Assembly (NCBI RefSeq): GCF_025685545.1 | Contig: NZ_JAGSYC010000026.1 | Span: 1-64,000, forward strand | Source of the DNA: Granulicella paludicola | Lineage (GTDB): Bacteria; Acidobacteriota; Terriglobia; Terriglobales; Acidobacteriaceae | Direction of reading: 5' to 3' | Length of the DNA: 64,000 nt | Part shown: one piece after another, positions 53,988 to 64,000 of the stretch | How positions within the stretch are numbered: the stretch's first letter is position 1 | How the letters are laid out: each line of letters opens with the position of its first letter | Notes under the pieces: generated by a model | Database searches by the model: none | The model's input: the letters and a program-made list of their open reading frames with translations, nothing else | What the model was told of the DNA's origin: nothing | Made by a program: the position numbers and the translations under genes

Positions 53988-55544
53988 CTAAGATATCCAA
54001 CGATTTGGGTTCTTCATCAATGGCGCGGTCAGCGGGACAACGCCTTGACCGGAGAGGTCGAGAGTCTTGGAGGCGCGCTCTGCAAAGCGGTTTTTTCCAG
54101 AGAAGAGCGCTCCGATGACAGGGGTGACATACGTACAAAACAAGATACCTATAACGAGCCCTAAGTTCCCGAAGCCAGTCAACCAGATTAGCCCCCCAAG
54201 TAAACTCTCTGGGGCAGAATGAGCAAAGACGACGACCATGAAAAGTCCCCATGGATAACGCCGCAAATCACCACAAATGTAGTCAACGGTGCAAAAGAGG
54301 CAAAGCCATATGAACGGCAGCAACAAGAAGATACCCGCCCATCCGCCAACATAAAACGCTTCAGGAATTGGACTAAATGAGATACCGGTGGAGTCATCAT
54401 CGCCAGCCAGAAAACCACCTATCTGATGTGCATAATAATTGCCGCTCAGAGGCACGGGCTTATCGGGGTCGATTACATGTGGAATTAGATTCTCGTAGTT
54501 ATCTAGAACGGGCTTGTAATCGATATGATTACTTTTGCTCGCATAATTGAAAAAGGTATCGTCAACTGACAACATGGAAAGTCGGTCAACAAGCCCTTGG
54601 TGCTCGTTGTAGTAACCGCTCCTTCCCTGCGTTTCTAGGACGTGTTCTTCTGACTCCTGCTCAATCTCCTTAAACTCATGCATGTGAGTGACAATCTCGT
54701 ACACAAGAGCTGCCCGATCGAGGTTTCCGGCACCCTCTCTTATGCGTTGACGCCCTGCCGCAATCGTGGGTGATATAGCGAAAGCAAAATATCCGAAGAG
54801 AGCAAGAGCTATCACGTTTATTAATCGCAATTTGTAACGGGTGAAGGCGGCGGCAACAATCCAGCAAGCTCCAGACATCAGCATCCCCTGTTTGCTGAAA
54901 ACCAAGGTGCCGCTGGCAAACACAAGGGCCATAGCCATGCTGCTGACAAAATTCACGGAGCGCCGCCCGCCGCTCTCACGGATCGCACCGATAGTACCAA
55001 GGATAATTGCTAGTGGATAAAACTGGCTGAGCTGATTAAATGCAGACATAAAGCTCCCAGTCCCACCAGTCGCAAAGTTATTCAAAATCGTCTGAAGTAT
55101 TCCGACTATCAGGCAACCCGTAGCAGACAGAGTGTAATTGGGCTCAACAGGAGCTATACCTCGCGATAAGCCTACAAGCTTTTTAGTTGCCACAATAACA
55201 AGCAGCAACGAGAACATGCTCGCCGTATAGCAAGCCATATCAAACTGGGGGACCAGTAGATTTGAGTCTGCGGGCTCTCCAAGTATCGCTTTCCACAACA
55301 CGCCAATGCCCACAGTAAGGGCCATCGAGAGGAACACATATGCGCCCGAAGCCTTAGAAAAGCCCCCGGCAATATTGAATGTTATGACGCTGAGGATCAG
55401 ATACCCAAAGAATAAAACACTGAATGTGAGATCTGTGTGTTGGGCTTGCTGTACGCAAAAAAGCACCGCGCCAAAAAGGACGGCCTTCGCCAACGAGATG
55501 CGATCAGGCAGCTGAATCAACACTTTATAACGGAGTGTACGCAA
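53988..55544 (-). CDS. O-antigen polymerase-like multi-TM protein
   Basis: 518 residues from a TTG at 55544 (a GTG seven codons later is an alternative). About 11-12 TM helices with one large extra-membrane loop (about residues 275-385, rich in Glu, Asp, Asn: EIEQESEEHVLETQGRSGYYNEHQG, SGNYYAHQIGGFLAGDDDSTGISFSPIPEAFYVGGW). This layout, and the P-x-P-E in the loop, fit Wzy-type polymerases that join repeat units in the periplasm. The gene is visibly more A/T-rich than its flanks, a sign of transfer. Sequence assignment is by topology, so other families remain possible. Confidence 0.65.
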   Translation of the reverse strand: MRTLRYKVLIQLPDRISLAKAVLFGAVLFCVQQAQHTDLTFSVLFFGYLILSVITFNIAGGFSKASGAYVFLSMALTVGIGVLWKAILGEPADSNLLVPQFDMACYTASMFSLLLVIVATKKLVGLSRGIAPVEPNYTLSATGCLIVGILQTILNNFATGGTGSFMSAFNQLSQFYPLAIILGTIGAIRESGGRRSVNFVSSMAMALVFASGTLVFSKQGMLMSGACWIVAAAFTRYKLRLINVIALALFGYFAFAISPTIAAGRQRIREGAGNLDRAALVYEIVTHMHEFKEIEQESEEHVLETQGRSGYYNEHQGLVDRLSMLSVDDTFFNYASKSNHIDYKPVLDNYENLIPHVIDPDKPVPLSGNYYAHQIGGFLAGDDDSTGISFSPIPEAFYVGGWAGIFLLLPFIWLCLFCTVDYICGDLRRYPWGLFMVVVFAHSAPESLLGGLIWLTGFGNLGLVIGILFCTYVTPVIGALFSGKNRFAERASKTLDLSGQGVVPLTAPLMKNPNRWIS

Positions 55545-55575
55545 CTGCTACCGCCGCGTAAAGGAACCGGCTTAG

Positions 55576-56280
55576 ATGAGGCATAGCGGCTCCGCAGGCT
55601 TTGTCGCGCTGGCGCTTTATGCGCTTGACTGGACACTCTGGTACCAGAAGGTCGGTACGCTACCTAGCGCCGTCCTAGTAGCCCTGATGGCCTGGTTATG
55701 GTCTCCGTCCGCAGAGCGCACCCGGAGCACTTACGGTAGAGCCGCCGCCATCGCCTCAGCGCTGCTTGCGCTGGTTGTGTTGCAGAGTTTTATCCGCGCT
55801 GACCTCGCGCTGACGATGTGCCTGGGCGTATTTATTGCCAGCGCGCTGCATCTGCCACAGCAACTGTCGCTTTCACGCCGCGCCGCACTAACGACCAGCG
55901 CTCTCGGCATACTGCTCTCCGTGGCTGTACAGCTCTATCTCTCCCGGGTGCTTTACCCCAACGCCAGCTACGACGGCGTGCCCGTGTTCATGCTCTTACA
56001 CGACTATCGCCAACTGGTGCTGTGGGTCTCCTGCCTGGTCTACATAACCCCGTTTCTCTGGACCCTCTCTCAAGTATTCCGCCAGCGTTGCTGGGGAGAA
56101 GGAGCAGGCGCTTCCCTCATATTGGCGGCGTTCTTTCATCTCCTGCTTTGGATCACCATGGGCCGGCTCGACGAGGTGCGCATCTTTCTACCCATGGCGT
56201 TGGTCACGCTACCCCTGACCCTGGAGCTGGCCCTGAGGCAAATTGCCTTGATTCCGGTCAACGCTCTACCCCGCAACTGA
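55576..56280 (+). CDS. Hypothetical membrane protein
   Basis: 234 residues with six to seven TM helices (AGFVALALYALDWTLWYQKV, LPSAVLVALMAWLW, AIASALLALVVLQSFI, and a last ITMGRLDEVRIFLPMALVTLPLTLELAL). The D-E-x-R-x-F-L-P segment near the C-terminus recurs in acidobacterial membrane proteins, sometimes beside glycosyltransferases. AAGGAA upstream. Divergent from the polymerase-like gene. Confidence 0.7.
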   Translation: MRHSGSAGFVALALYALDWTLWYQKVGTLPSAVLVALMAWLWSPSAERTRSTYGRAAAIASALLALVVLQSFIRADLALTMCLGVFIASALHLPQQLSLSRRAALTTSALGILLSVAVQLYLSRVLYPNASYDGVPVFMLLHDYRQLVLWVSCLVYITPFLWTLSQVFRQRCWGEGAGASLILAAFFHLLLWITMGRLDEVRIFLPMALVTLPLTLELALRQIALIPVNALPRN

Positions 56281-56437
56281 GGCGTACCCTTCTGGATTCA
56301 CGGAGTGGCAATTTGCACCGAAACCGTGGCATCCTTCCATGGGAGCGTCGCGCTGTTTCCATAGAGCCGTCGAGTTCGGTGCGCCGATCTAATGTAAGCA
56401 GGAAAGAGCCGGTAAGCACGGGCCAACGGAGCACGCT

Positions 56438-56893
56438 TTGTCGTTTGGTAAAGAGCTGCAATTAGAGCGCCAACGGCGCCGGATCACGCTGGAATCCATC
56501 GCCGAAGGCACCAAGGTGCCAACGCGGCATCTCCGCGCCCTGGAGCAGGAGGACTATGCGCAGTTGCCCGGCGGCGTCTTCAACAAGGGCATCGTGCGCA
56601 GCTACTGCCGCTACCTCGGGCTCGACGAGCAGGAGTGGCTTGGTAAGTTCCCCAGCGTCCTTGCAGTAGAATCCGAGCCGGACTGGGAGTCCTTCGCAGA
56701 AAACGTGCGCCGCAGCCGCGTGAATCGCCGCTCACGGACAGGCGCACAGTGGCTGGGAGTGCTGGTGATGCTGATGGCGTTGGTCGTATTGGGCTGGGCC
56801 GCCTGGAAGTTCGTGCTGCAGCCGCGCATGGCGGTTGTGCCGCAGGCCGGCCACCTCATTCTTTCGAAAACGCTCAATGTGGCAAAATCCTGA
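56438..56893 (+). CDS. RodZ-like helix-turn-helix membrane protein
   Basis: 151 residues from TTG 56438, with GGAG six bases upstream. The N-terminal HTH_25 domain is clear: GKELQLERQRRRITLESIAEGTKVPTRHLRALEQEDYAQLPGGVFNKGIVRSYCRYLGLDE. A basic stretch (RRSRVNRRSR) precedes one TM helix (WLGVLVMLMALVVLGWAAWKF). RodZ links MreB to the envelope; the long periplasmic part found in E. coli RodZ is reduced here to about 25 residues. A truncated or specialised RodZ relative. Confidence 0.85.
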   Translation: MSFGKELQLERQRRRITLESIAEGTKVPTRHLRALEQEDYAQLPGGVFNKGIVRSYCRYLGLDEQEWLGKFPSVLAVESEPDWESFAENVRRSRVNRRSRTGAQWLGVLVMLMALVVLGWAAWKFVLQPRMAVVPQAGHLILSKTLNVAKS

Positions 56894-57211
56894 AACACAG
56901 CACTCTCTTGCCTGATCCGCGCTGCGCGAATACCGCGCACATGCCGTTTGAATGGGGCTCACAAAACTGACCATTTAGGCGCATAATAGACACTCATTAC
57001 AGGCAAGTTGAGATTTACTGACGTTTAGTCATACGTTTGCGCTGCATTCCGGGAAAACTCCGGACTGCGCCGGCGACAGCTCTATGTCTTTCGACCTGTA
57101 ACTGTCCTTACACGTCGGCGGACCGCACAAGATGCGGCAGCCAGGCAAACTCCAGCTCGATCGCAGCCACGACGTGCCGTTCACTTTGCACCACTTCCGA
57201 GGAGGCTTCAG
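56894..57211. other. Intergenic region before the large TonB-dependent receptor
   Basis: 318 bp. It presumably holds the receptor's promoter: TTGAGATTTACTGACGTTTA around 57008 and the A/T-rich CATAATAGACACTCATTAC at about 56983 are the only promoter-like segments. No gene or repeat is supported. Confidence 0.4.
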
Positions 57212-60200
57212 ATGCATCGTTTTACAAAACTTACCCGGGCATTCGCCTTATCAGCCCTGCTTGCTGTCACTCTCTGTAGTGTGTATGCGCAGGACGCCAC
57301 TACCGGCAGCATCAGCGGAACGGTGACCGACAACACCGGTGCCGTCGTAAAAGGCGCGACCATCTTGCTGACCAACACCGACCGCAACCACGTCGAGCGC
57401 ACATTGACGAGCAGCTCCGCCGGTACCTATAGTGCGACTTCGCTGCCTCTCGGCACTTACTCCGTCAAGATCAGCGATGGTGGCTTCAAGACGTCGTCCG
57501 TCACCGGACTCGTACTGCATGTCGGCGATGCCCTGACGGTCAACCGCGCTTTGACAGCTGGCGACTCCAGCCAGAGCATCACCGTCACCGCCGATCAGGC
57601 GCGCGTGAACCTCGAAGATGCAAGCTCAGCGGGCCTTATCAACAGCACGCAGATCAACGAAATGCCGCTTTCGACGCGGAACTACGAGAGTCTGATGAAC
57701 CTGCAGCCCGGCGTGTCCTTCAGCGGCGGCAGCAATCAGCTGGCACGGGGCCCGCTCAGCGTCGATGGCTCTTCGAGCACCGTGGCGTTCTCTGTCAATG
57801 GCGGTCGTACCACCTCGAACAATTGGACGATCGATGGCGCTGACAACTTGGACCGTGGAGCGAACTTGACGCTCTACACCTATCCCAGCCCGGACTCTAT
57901 CGCCGAGTTCAAGACACAGCGCGGACAGTACAGCGCACAGTTCGGTCGAAATGCCTCCGGCCAGATCGACGTGGTCACGAAGTCGGGAACCAACAGCATT
58001 CACGGTGGAGCGTACGAGTACGTTCGCAATGACGATTTCGACGCGAACGGCTACTACAACGACTTCCTTGGCACCAAGATCTCCCCCTACCGTTACAACG
58101 ACTTTGGCTTCTACTTCGGCGGCCCGGTCTATATTCCAAAGATTTATGATGGCCGCAATAAGACGTTCTTCTTTGTCTCCGAGGACTTCCTGCGCGAAGT
58201 CATCTACAACGCGAACGTGCAGGGTCTTGTGCCGATGGCTTCAGAGCGCAATGGCGACTTTACGCAGTCGGGCATTAAGAATGGCACCACCTGGACGACA
58301 GGTCCCGTCAGCGTCTGCACCGCATACTCAAATAATTCGGCAACACAGGTAAACAGCTGTACCGCCTCTGGCACACAGGTAACGACTCTGTCGCCTACTG
58401 CACAGGCCTACATGAAGGACATCTACAGTAAGATTCCCGTGCCGAACGTGGCCTATGACCTTGCACACAACCTTGACCCGCACACCATCCTGAACACCTT
58501 CCGCAACACTCAGAACAATACGGACACGGTCGTCCGCATCGATCAGCAGTTCGGGCAGAAGATCAACATCTTCTACCGTTACCTGCATGACACGCTGCCT
58601 GAGTACCTAAGCCAGGGTCAGTTTGGCACGGCGAGCCCGATCCCCGGCGCAAACCCCACTACGGTTGTGAACCCCGGCACGCAGCATCTTGCTCACGGTA
58701 CGTACGTCTTCAGTCCAACCCTGTTGCTGAATGTTGGGTATGCCTTCTCGAACGGCAACATCATCAGCACTCCGGCTGGCTTCCTCGCGTCTTCACAATC
58801 CCCAGACATCAACATCCCAGAGCCTTACGCCAACACCGTTGGCCTTGTCCCGGCGATCACCACCAGCGGTATGAGCGCGCTGAGCGGCAGCCTTGCGTAC
58901 ACCGACCACGGAACGAACCACCAGGCCTTCGGCGACGTGACGAAGACGTGGCGCAACCACACCTTCATCACCGGCTTTTCCTACAGCCACTACCAGAAGC
59001 TGGAGAACAACACGACCGGCACGAACGGCAGCTTCAGCTTCGGCAATGATACGCAGTACGCCTGCGGTGCTACACCGACGGCTGGCTGCGTACCGGCCAA
59101 CAGTGCCTCCGGAGCAGCCGAAGCCCAGGGCTTCGCGAACTTCCTCATAGGGAACGCAAATAGCGGCTTTACCCAGCTATCGAAGGACCCCATCACCGAC
59201 ATCAAGTCAGCGTTGTACGAGGCCTACGTTCAGGACAACTGGAAGATCACGCCTCGCCTCACACTGAACCTCGGTGTCCGCTACGAGTACTACGGACAAC
59301 CGTGGGACGCACGCGGCCAGTTGAGCAACTTTGATCCTTCAAAGTACTCCGCTGCTGCAGCCCCGACCATTGCTACGACAGGCCTTATCTGCTTCACCGG
59401 AACCTGCAGCCAAGCTAACAGCAACGCTGGACTCTCCACATCGCCGAATGCTTCGGCGGATTATGCCGGTATCAACTACATCAACGGCATGATCTTTAAT
59501 GGTCCCAGTTCTGCGAACAATAACCAGGCGTCCCCTTACGGCAACAAGGTAGGCATGGCGCAAAACACGAACTTCGCTCCTCGCTTCGGCTTCGCCTACG
59601 ACGTCTTCGGTGATGGCAAGACGAGTCTCCGCGGCGGCTACGGCTGGTCGTTCGACGATACCGAGGTCAGCTACTACGAGACAACGGTCTTCAACAATCC
59701 TCCGGCTGTGGCAACGTACTCTGTTGGTCAGGCCTCCTTCGACAGCCCCGCAGGCGGCGCACTCACGGCTCTATCGTCGACGCCGGGCCGCATCCAGGCC
59801 GTCCCGCTGCACTATCAGACGCCTTATGTGCAGCAGTACTCGCTTGATATTCAGCAGCAAATCACCCCTACCTTGATTCTTGACGTGGGCTACTTCGGTG
59901 ATCACGGCACACACCTGCTCGGTGCAGAAGAGATCAACCAACCGGTTCCGGGTTCCTGGGTGGGCAAGGTGCAACCTTCCAACTCCGGTAGCGCCTGCAT
60001 CGATCCTGACACCAACGCGCAATCGTTCCTGAACTCAACCTGCGATCGCGTACTAAACCAGATCAGACCCTACCTTGGCTACTTCGCGATCGATGCGATG
60101 CAGTCGATCTTCAGCTCAAACTACAATTCGCTGCAGACCAAGGTCACCAAGCACTTCAGTGGTAAGACATACATCGACGCAAACTACACCTGGTCGCGCG

Positions 60201-60931
60201 ACCTTACCAATGCTCCTGCGGACTATAGCGGCTTCATCCAAAACATCTACAACGTAAACGCCGACTACGGTCGTGCCGCTGCGGACCGCACCAATGTACT
60301 GACCATGGATGGCGTATACGAACTTCCCTGGTACCGCGAGCAGAAGGGTCTGACCGGCCATCTGATCGGTGGATGGGAGATCTCGCTCATCTACTCCATC
60401 AACTCCGGCCTACCGCTCACGGTATCGGCCAGCTCAGCCTACTCACCCTCATACAACCTGCCCAGCGGCGTCACCAGCGTCTTCAACGGCAGAACAACGA
60501 CAGGCTACATCACCGACAACGCCGGTATCGGCGTGCTCGGCAACACCAATGCAGGTCTTCGCCCCAACCAACTTGGAGACCCAAACAGCGGTCACGGTGT
60601 AAAGATCCATAACAAAACGTACGAGAACGCCCTCTGGTTCTACAGCGGCGCGTTCGCTGCTCCCAGCCCCACGGTTACAAACAACCCCGGAACAGCAAAG
60701 CGTGGAACGATTCAGGGCCCCGGCTTTAACCAGGCCGACCTTGGTATCTTCCGCAACTTCCGCGTCTACGATCGCCTGAACTTCCAGTTCCGCGCGGAGG
60801 CTTACAACGTAGCTAACCACACGAATGTGAACTCGATCGGAACAAGCATCGGATCGTCCACCACCTTCGGACAGGTGACCGGCTACCGCGATGCTCGCAT
60901 CCTGCAGTTCGGCGGCAAGATCAGCTTCTAA
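57212..60931 (+). CDS. Large TonB-dependent receptor, Oar-like
   Basis: 1239 residues; GAGGAGG ten bases upstream. Signal peptide [27 protein letters not shown], then a carboxypeptidase-regulatory domain ([25 protein letters not shown] ... [16 protein letters not shown]), a plug ([86 protein letters not shown]), then the barrel ending in FGGKISF. Such receptors take up large glycans or other polymers in acidobacteria. A strong terminator follows. Substrate unknown. Confidence 0.96.
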   Translation: MHRFTKLTRAFALSALLAVTLCSVYAQDATTGSISGTVTDNTGAVVKGATILLTNTDRNHVERTLTSSSAGTYSATSLPLGTYSVKISDGGFKTSSVTGLVLHVGDALTVNRALTAGDSSQSITVTADQARVNLEDASSAGLINSTQINEMPLSTRNYESLMNLQPGVSFSGGSNQLARGPLSVDGSSSTVAFSVNGGRTTSNNWTIDGADNLDRGANLTLYTYPSPDSIAEFKTQRGQYSAQFGRNASGQIDVVTKSGTNSIHGGAYEYVRNDDFDANGYYNDFLGTKISPYRYNDFGFYFGGPVYIPKIYDGRNKTFFFVSEDFLREVIYNANVQGLVPMASERNGDFTQSGIKNGTTWTTGPVSVCTAYSNNSATQVNSCTASGTQVTTLSPTAQAYMKDIYSKIPVPNVAYDLAHNLDPHTILNTFRNTQNNTDTVVRIDQQFGQKINIFYRYLHDTLPEYLSQGQFGTASPIPGANPTTVVNPGTQHLAHGTYVFSPTLLLNVGYAFSNGNIISTPAGFLASSQSPDINIPEPYANTVGLVPAITTSGMSALSGSLAYTDHGTNHQAFGDVTKTWRNHTFITGFSYSHYQKLENNTTGTNGSFSFGNDTQYACGATPTAGCVPANSASGAAEAQGFANFLIGNANSGFTQLSKDPITDIKSALYEAYVQDNWKITPRLTLNLGVRYEYYGQPWDARGQLSNFDPSKYSAAAAPTIATTGLICFTGTCSQANSNAGLSTSPNASADYAGINYINGMIFNGPSSANNNQASPYGNKVGMAQNTNFAPRFGFAYDVFGDGKTSLRGGYGWSFDDTEVSYYETTVFNNPPAVATYSVGQASFDSPAGGALTALSSTPGRIQAVPLHYQTPYVQQYSLDIQQQITPTLILDVGYFGDHGTHLLGAEEINQPVPGSWVGKVQPSNSGSACIDPDTNAQSFLNSTCDRVLNQIRPYLGYFAIDAMQSIFSSNYNSLQTKVTKHFSGKTYIDANYTWSRDLTNAPADYSGFIQNIYNVNADYGRAAADRTNVLTMDGVYELPWYREQKGLTGHLIGGWEISLIYSINSGLPLTVSASSAYSPSYNLPSGVTSVFNGRTTTGYITDNAGIGVLGNTNAGLRPNQLGDPNSGHGVKIHNKTYENALWFYSGAFAAPSPTVTNNPGTAKRGTIQGPGFNQADLGIFRNFRVYDRLNFQFRAEAYNVANHTNVNSIGTSIGSSTTFGQVTGYRDARILQFGGKISF

Positions 60932-60951
60932 CACTCATGCAACACCAACCC

Positions 60952-60981
60952 AAAGGGCGTCCGCTACGGCGGGCGCCTTTG
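60952..60981 (+). terminator. Terminator of the large receptor gene
   Basis: AAAGGGCGTCCGC-TACG-GCGGGCGCCTTT then GTCTT, 20 bp after the stop. Confidence 0.85.
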
Positions 60982-61058
60982 TCTTGCACCGTACATTTGC
61001 CCGTTCAAACGACGGGAGCGCCGCTCAGGCCCGGATTTCCGCCTCCCGGTGCTCCCCC

Positions 61059-61087
61059 TTGGACGCAGCCCTGCGGACGGGTAGAAT
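61059..61087 (+). promoter_or_regulatory. metK: Predicted sigma-70 promoter of metK
   Basis: TTGGAC at 61059-61064, a 17-bp spacer, and TAGAAT at 61082-61087. Transcription would begin near 61094, giving a leader of about 196 nt before metK. Confidence 0.6.
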
Positions 61088-61093
61088 AGTAAG

Positions 61094-61289
61094 GTTCCGT
61101 TGTATCCGGAGTTCGGCCTTAGTTTTGCCCGAATCCTTCGGCTCTTTGGAGCGACCGGAGTCTCCCAAATCTGCACGCGATGCCTCGCGGACGTGTGCGG
61201 TGAGATGGAAGGTCGTCGGGCGCTCAGGGTCCCTCTTTACATCGACACGAGCGTGTCCGGCTATCTCAAACTTATGGAGTACCACTTCT
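61094..61289 (+). ncRNA. metK leader, structured candidate
   Basis: About 196 nt between the predicted start site and TTG 61290. It has possible stems such as CCGGAGTTCGG...CGACCGGAGTC and GCGATGCCTCGC. It lacks the SAM-I pattern and I could not match it to another SAM class. SAM-responsive leaders are common before metK, so it is a candidate only. Confidence 0.25.
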
Positions 61290-62483
61290 TTGTCTACTAC
61301 CGATCGTTTTCTGTTTACCAGTGAGTCTGTGACCGAAGGTCACCCCGACAAGATCGCCGACCAGGTCTCCGATGCCATTCTGGATGCTTGCCTCGCACAG
61401 GATCCTTACAGCCGCGTAGCCTGCGAGACGCTGACCTGCACCGGCCTCGTCGTCGTTGCCGGTGAGATCACCACCAAGGCCTACGTCGACTTCCAGACGC
61501 TGGTTCGCGAGACCATCCGCGAGATCGGTTACGACGATGCGCTCAAGGGCTTTGATTGCGATACCTGCGGCGTCATCTCCACCATCAACCGCCAGAGCCC
61601 CGACATCGCGCAGGGTGTGGATACCGGCGGCGCCGGCGACCAGGGCATGATGTTCGGCTACGCCACCAACGAGACCCCTGAGCTGATGCCCACGCCGATC
61701 TCGCTGGCTCACAAGCTCGCTGAGAAGTTGAGCGAGGTCCGCAAGTCCGGCCTGATGGGCTACCTCCGTCCCGATGGCAAGAGCCAGGTTACGGTCGAAT
61801 ACGACGCGAACTATAAGCCCGTCCGCGTGGACGCTGTCGTCATCTCGACGCAGCACGCTGAGTTCAGCGATAAGGACCCGAAGAGCACGCTCACCAACGA
61901 TCAGCTGCACGCCGACATCCTGAAGAACGTCATCCAGGCCGTCATCCCTGCCGAGCTGCTCGATGAGAACACCAAGTACCACATCAACCCGACCGGTCGT
62001 TTCGTTATCGGTGGGCCGATGGGCGATACCGGCCTCACTGGTCGCAAGATCATCGTCGATACCTACGGCGGCATGGGCCGTCATGGCGGCGGCGCCTTCA
62101 GCGGCAAGGATTCGACCAAAGTCGATCGCTCGGCTGCCTATATGGCGCGCTACGTTGCGAAGAACATCGTCGCTGCGGGTCTCGCAGACCGCTGCGAGGT
62201 ACAGCTTGCCTACGCCATCGGCGTGGTTGAGCCGGTTTCGATCCGCATCGACACCTTCGGTACAGGCAAGGCTTCGGAAGCTCGCCTCATCGAGCTGGTC
62301 CGCGAGAACTTCAAGCTGACGCCGAAGGGCATCATCGAGAGCCTCGACCTGCGCCGCCCGATCTTCAAGAAGACCGCTGCGTACGGCCATTTTGGCCGCT
62401 CGGGCGACTCCTTCACGTGGGAAGCAACCGACAAGGCTGAGGCGCTGAAGGCTGGCGCTCAGGCTGAGCTCGCTGCCAAGTAG
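61290..62483 (+). CDS. metK: S-adenosylmethionine synthase
   Basis: 397 residues. The start is a TTG at 61290 (read as [21 protein letters not shown]); no ATG lies in frame near the family start, and GGAG at 61275-61278 lies 11 bases upstream. Motifs: [38 protein letters not shown] and [19 protein letters not shown]. The enzyme makes S-adenosylmethionine from methionine and ATP. Length and domain order are normal. The frame is open upstream but that part overlaps the promoter and leader, so it is not coding. Confidence 0.96.
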   Translation: MSTTDRFLFTSESVTEGHPDKIADQVSDAILDACLAQDPYSRVACETLTCTGLVVVAGEITTKAYVDFQTLVRETIREIGYDDALKGFDCDTCGVISTINRQSPDIAQGVDTGGAGDQGMMFGYATNETPELMPTPISLAHKLAEKLSEVRKSGLMGYLRPDGKSQVTVEYDANYKPVRVDAVVISTQHAEFSDKDPKSTLTNDQLHADILKNVIQAVIPAELLDENTKYHINPTGRFVIGGPMGDTGLTGRKIIVDTYGGMGRHGGGAFSGKDSTKVDRSAAYMARYVAKNIVAAGLADRCEVQLAYAIGVVEPVSIRIDTFGTGKASEARLIELVRENFKLTPKGIIESLDLRRPIFKKTAAYGHFGRSGDSFTWEATDKAEALKAGAQAELAAK

Positions 62484-62500
62484 TCAGTCAGTACGAAAAC

Positions 62501-62534
62501 AAAACGGGCGATCCGCCAGGATCGCCCGTTTTGC
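62501..62534. terminator. Bidirectional terminator, metK / S53 peptidase
   Basis: AAAACGGGCGATCC-GCCA-GGATCGCCCGTTTT, 17 bp from each stop codon, symmetrical A and T runs. Confidence 0.93.
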
Positions 62535-62550
62535 TTTGAAGATGACAGCT

Positions 62551-64000
62551 CTAGTTGATGGTGACAGCAAAGATGGAGCTAGCTGTCGCCGAAGAGGAGC
62601 TGCCCGTTAAGGTGACGGTGTAGTTTCCAGCGCTACTCTTGGGAACAGGCGTTGAGATCGTAGTCCCGGAGTTTCCGCTGCAACCCATCAGTGTCGCGAC
62701 AGACGACATAGCAAGGACCATCAACGCGAGGCTCGGCCAGGAACGGCGTCGGGGTGCGAAGGCCATAAGCAGCGCGAAGATTGCGCCTCCGCCCAGTGTG
62801 GCGGCGTAGATAGAGTTGTGCTGCATCGATACTGGTGTCGAAGCCGTTGCCGTGGTCGACGAGATGGTCACAACTGCGTTCGCGTTGCCAGTGGCCGTCA
62901 AGGTGACAGAGCCAGGACTGATCGCGCAACTTGGCTGATACGCCGCGGTGCTCGTGCTGACCGAGCAACTTAGCGAAACGGACCCGGCAAAGCCGTTTAC
63001 CGACGTGATGACGATGGCGTCAGTATTGCCTGACGTGGCGCCTGAAATGAAGCTCAGCGAAGGAGTGCTTGCCGCAACGCTGAACTGCGTGGTGGCAGCG
63101 GTGATGAACTTTGCCACATCGAGCGAGCCCAACCCGGTCGCCTGGTCATATCCTGCTATGACCGCGTAACCCGCAAGCCCCCCGGTGAGAGCGGTGGAGC
63201 TTGGCGTGCTGTTATTGCACATAGACGCGACCGAGACAGAACAGTTGCTGACGCCAGAGGTAGCCACGGTCACGTCGTGAAAGGCAGATGGTGCCGTCTG
63301 CGCCACGCGATATAGTAACGGATTCAGGTTGCCCTGGGCTGCGCCAGCTTTCGTATTGAGCAGCGCGGTGATCGAGGCCATGGCAGGCGCAGCCGCCGAG
63401 GTGCCAGCTAGATACTCGTAATAGCCATTTGCACAGTTTCCGCCGGAGTACGCCAGGCACGAGTAGTAGGCATCGTGCACGGCAGAGCTGAAGGAGACAT
63501 CAGGCTGGTCGCGAAAGCCGTCTGCCGGAACGCCGACGCCTGTCTGCCACGTGGGCTTGGCAATATACTGGCTGACGCCGCCACCACCCGCCTGCACATC
63601 GTAGCTCGTCACGCCATTGGACACGTTCGCTGGCTCGTTCCATGCGCCCTCCGGGATATAGGACAGCACCGAGGAAAGTCCGGAGGAGTTAGTAGACGAC
63701 CAGTAGAGCGACGCGCTTGTTGCGTCGTTGAACTCGGTGCCTCCCACGCAGGTGTCATAGCTTGAAGAACAAATGTAGTTCACGCTGCGGACCGGAGTGT
63801 TCGCAGGCGCAACAGCGAAATCCGAGGCACACCCAGCCGCCCCGGAGTCTCCAGCGCATACAAACGTGGAGATGCCTTCCGCTGCCGCGGTTTGGAAGAG
63901 GGTGTCCCAGGCCGCCGTATTCGCGGCGGTATGCACGGCCTCACAACCATAAAACGAGATGGACATAACGGGGTCGAGCAACGTGTTCACGTTGTACGAA
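62551..64000 (-). CDS. S53 family secreted serine peptidase (C-terminal part, cut by window edge)
   Basis: The frame is open through the right edge; about 483 residues are visible. The catalytic serine lies in YEYLAGTSAAAPAM, with the oxyanion-side residue in VCAGDSGAAGCA and the calcium-site GYDQATGLGSLDVAKF. The catalytic Glu/Asp and pro-domain are beyond the edge. As in the 9.5-12.1 kb peptidase, the tail has an Ig-like stretch followed by a hydrophobic hairpin with PRRRSW between two helices, a lipobox-like LMGC 42 residues before the end, and a final beta segment (GNYTVTLTG). Confidence 0.92.
   Translation of the reverse strand, partial: SYNVNTLLDPVMSISFYGCEAVHTAANTAAWDTLFQTAAAEGISTFVCAGDSGAAGCASDFAVAPANTPVRSVNYICSSSYDTCVGGTEFNDATSASLYWSSTNSSGLSSVLSYIPEGAWNEPANVSNGVTSYDVQAGGGGVSQYIAKPTWQTGVGVPADGFRDQPDVSFSSAVHDAYYSCLAYSGGNCANGYYEYLAGTSAAAPAMASITALLNTKAGAAQGNLNPLLYRVAQTAPSAFHDVTVATSGVSNCSVSVASMCNNSTPSSTALTGGLAGYAVIAGYDQATGLGSLDVAKFITAATTQFSVAASTPSLSFISGATSGNTDAIVITSVNGFAGSVSLSCSVSTSTAAYQPSCAISPGSVTLTATGNANAVVTISSTTATASTPVSMQHNSIYAATLGGGAIFALLMAFAPRRRSWPSLALMVLAMSSVATLMGCSGNSGTTISTPVPKSSAGNYTVTLTGSSSSATASSIFAVTIN

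Noticed and set aside
61094-61289. SAM-I riboswitch before metK
   Set aside because: The GATGAAACC...GGCAACC core of SAM-I is absent.
61100-61324. 74-codon frame overlapping the start of metK
   Set aside because: It runs out of frame into metK, has no family similarity, and covers the leader; only its aromatic-rich end is curious.

Overview
The window looks like chromosomal DNA of an acidobacterium, probably class Terriglobia (Terriglobus/Granulicella/Edaphobacter-like). This is inferred from gene content: two S53 (kumamolisin/sedolisin-type) secreted peptidases, two Oar-type TonB-dependent receptors with a carboxypeptidase-regulatory N-terminus, a VWFA-related protein of the acidobacterial type, a multihaem-cytochrome/CRTAC1 operon, and a RAYT/REP repeat system. 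GC is high throughout except for an A/T-richer polymerase gene near 54-55.5 kb. No rRNA, prophage, plasmid genes or CRISPR array were seen.

Layout. 1-2.7 kb: a LacI-type regulator cut by the left edge, divergent from a GH76 mannanase, then a small zinc-ribbon protein and a 2'-5' RNA ligase-like gene lacking a normal start. 2.8-5.3 kb: a secreted protein, a REP-associated tyrosine transposase bracketed by inverted REP palindromes and direct repeats, and a DUF4238 protein. 5.3-9.2 kb: class II (B12-dependent) ribonucleotide reductase nrdJ with repeat-derived inserts in its C-terminal linkers, a ~400-nt leader and an NrdR-like box. 9.4-15.8 kb: S53 peptidase, YceI, and ugd plus UDP-glucuronate decarboxylase (UDP-xylose synthesis). 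15.9-22.2 kb: a co-directional group of TPR protein, pentahaem cytochrome-TPR, Tat-exported CRTAC1/ASPIC-UnbV protein and a small secreted protein. 22.3-38 kb: mixed housekeeping and envelope genes (UBP zinc finger, a CAU tRNA, AIM24, pyrH, acyltransferase, DUF4230, pyrG, yraN, DUF4870, dienelactone hydrolase, an ethylene-receptor-like histidine kinase, an MGH1-like glycosidase, two GlsB-type proteins, a VWFA protein). 38.1-39.8 kb: an rtcB 3' fragment abutting an AIPR-like (phage-resistance family) gene. 39.8-42.8 kb: rplM-rpsI-rpsB-tsf. 43-46.8 kb: a frameshifted TonB-like transducer and a TonB-dependent receptor. 46.8-56.9 kb: an envelope-glycan locus of multi-TM GT-C glycosyltransferases, an O-antigen-polymerase-like protein and an FtsX-like permease, followed by a RodZ-like protein. 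57-64 kb: a second large TonB-dependent receptor, metK and the C-terminal part of a second S53 peptidase.

The most interesting signals are: mobile-repeat sequence read in frame three times inside nrdJ; the nrdJ leader; the rtcB/AIPR junction; a shared two-helix plus lipobox-like module in both S53 peptidases; the cytochrome/CRTAC1 operon; and the copper-site-bearing ethylene-receptor-like kinase. Start codons were chosen from Shine-Dalgarno positions and family alignment; several genes appear to start at GTG, TTG or possibly CTG.
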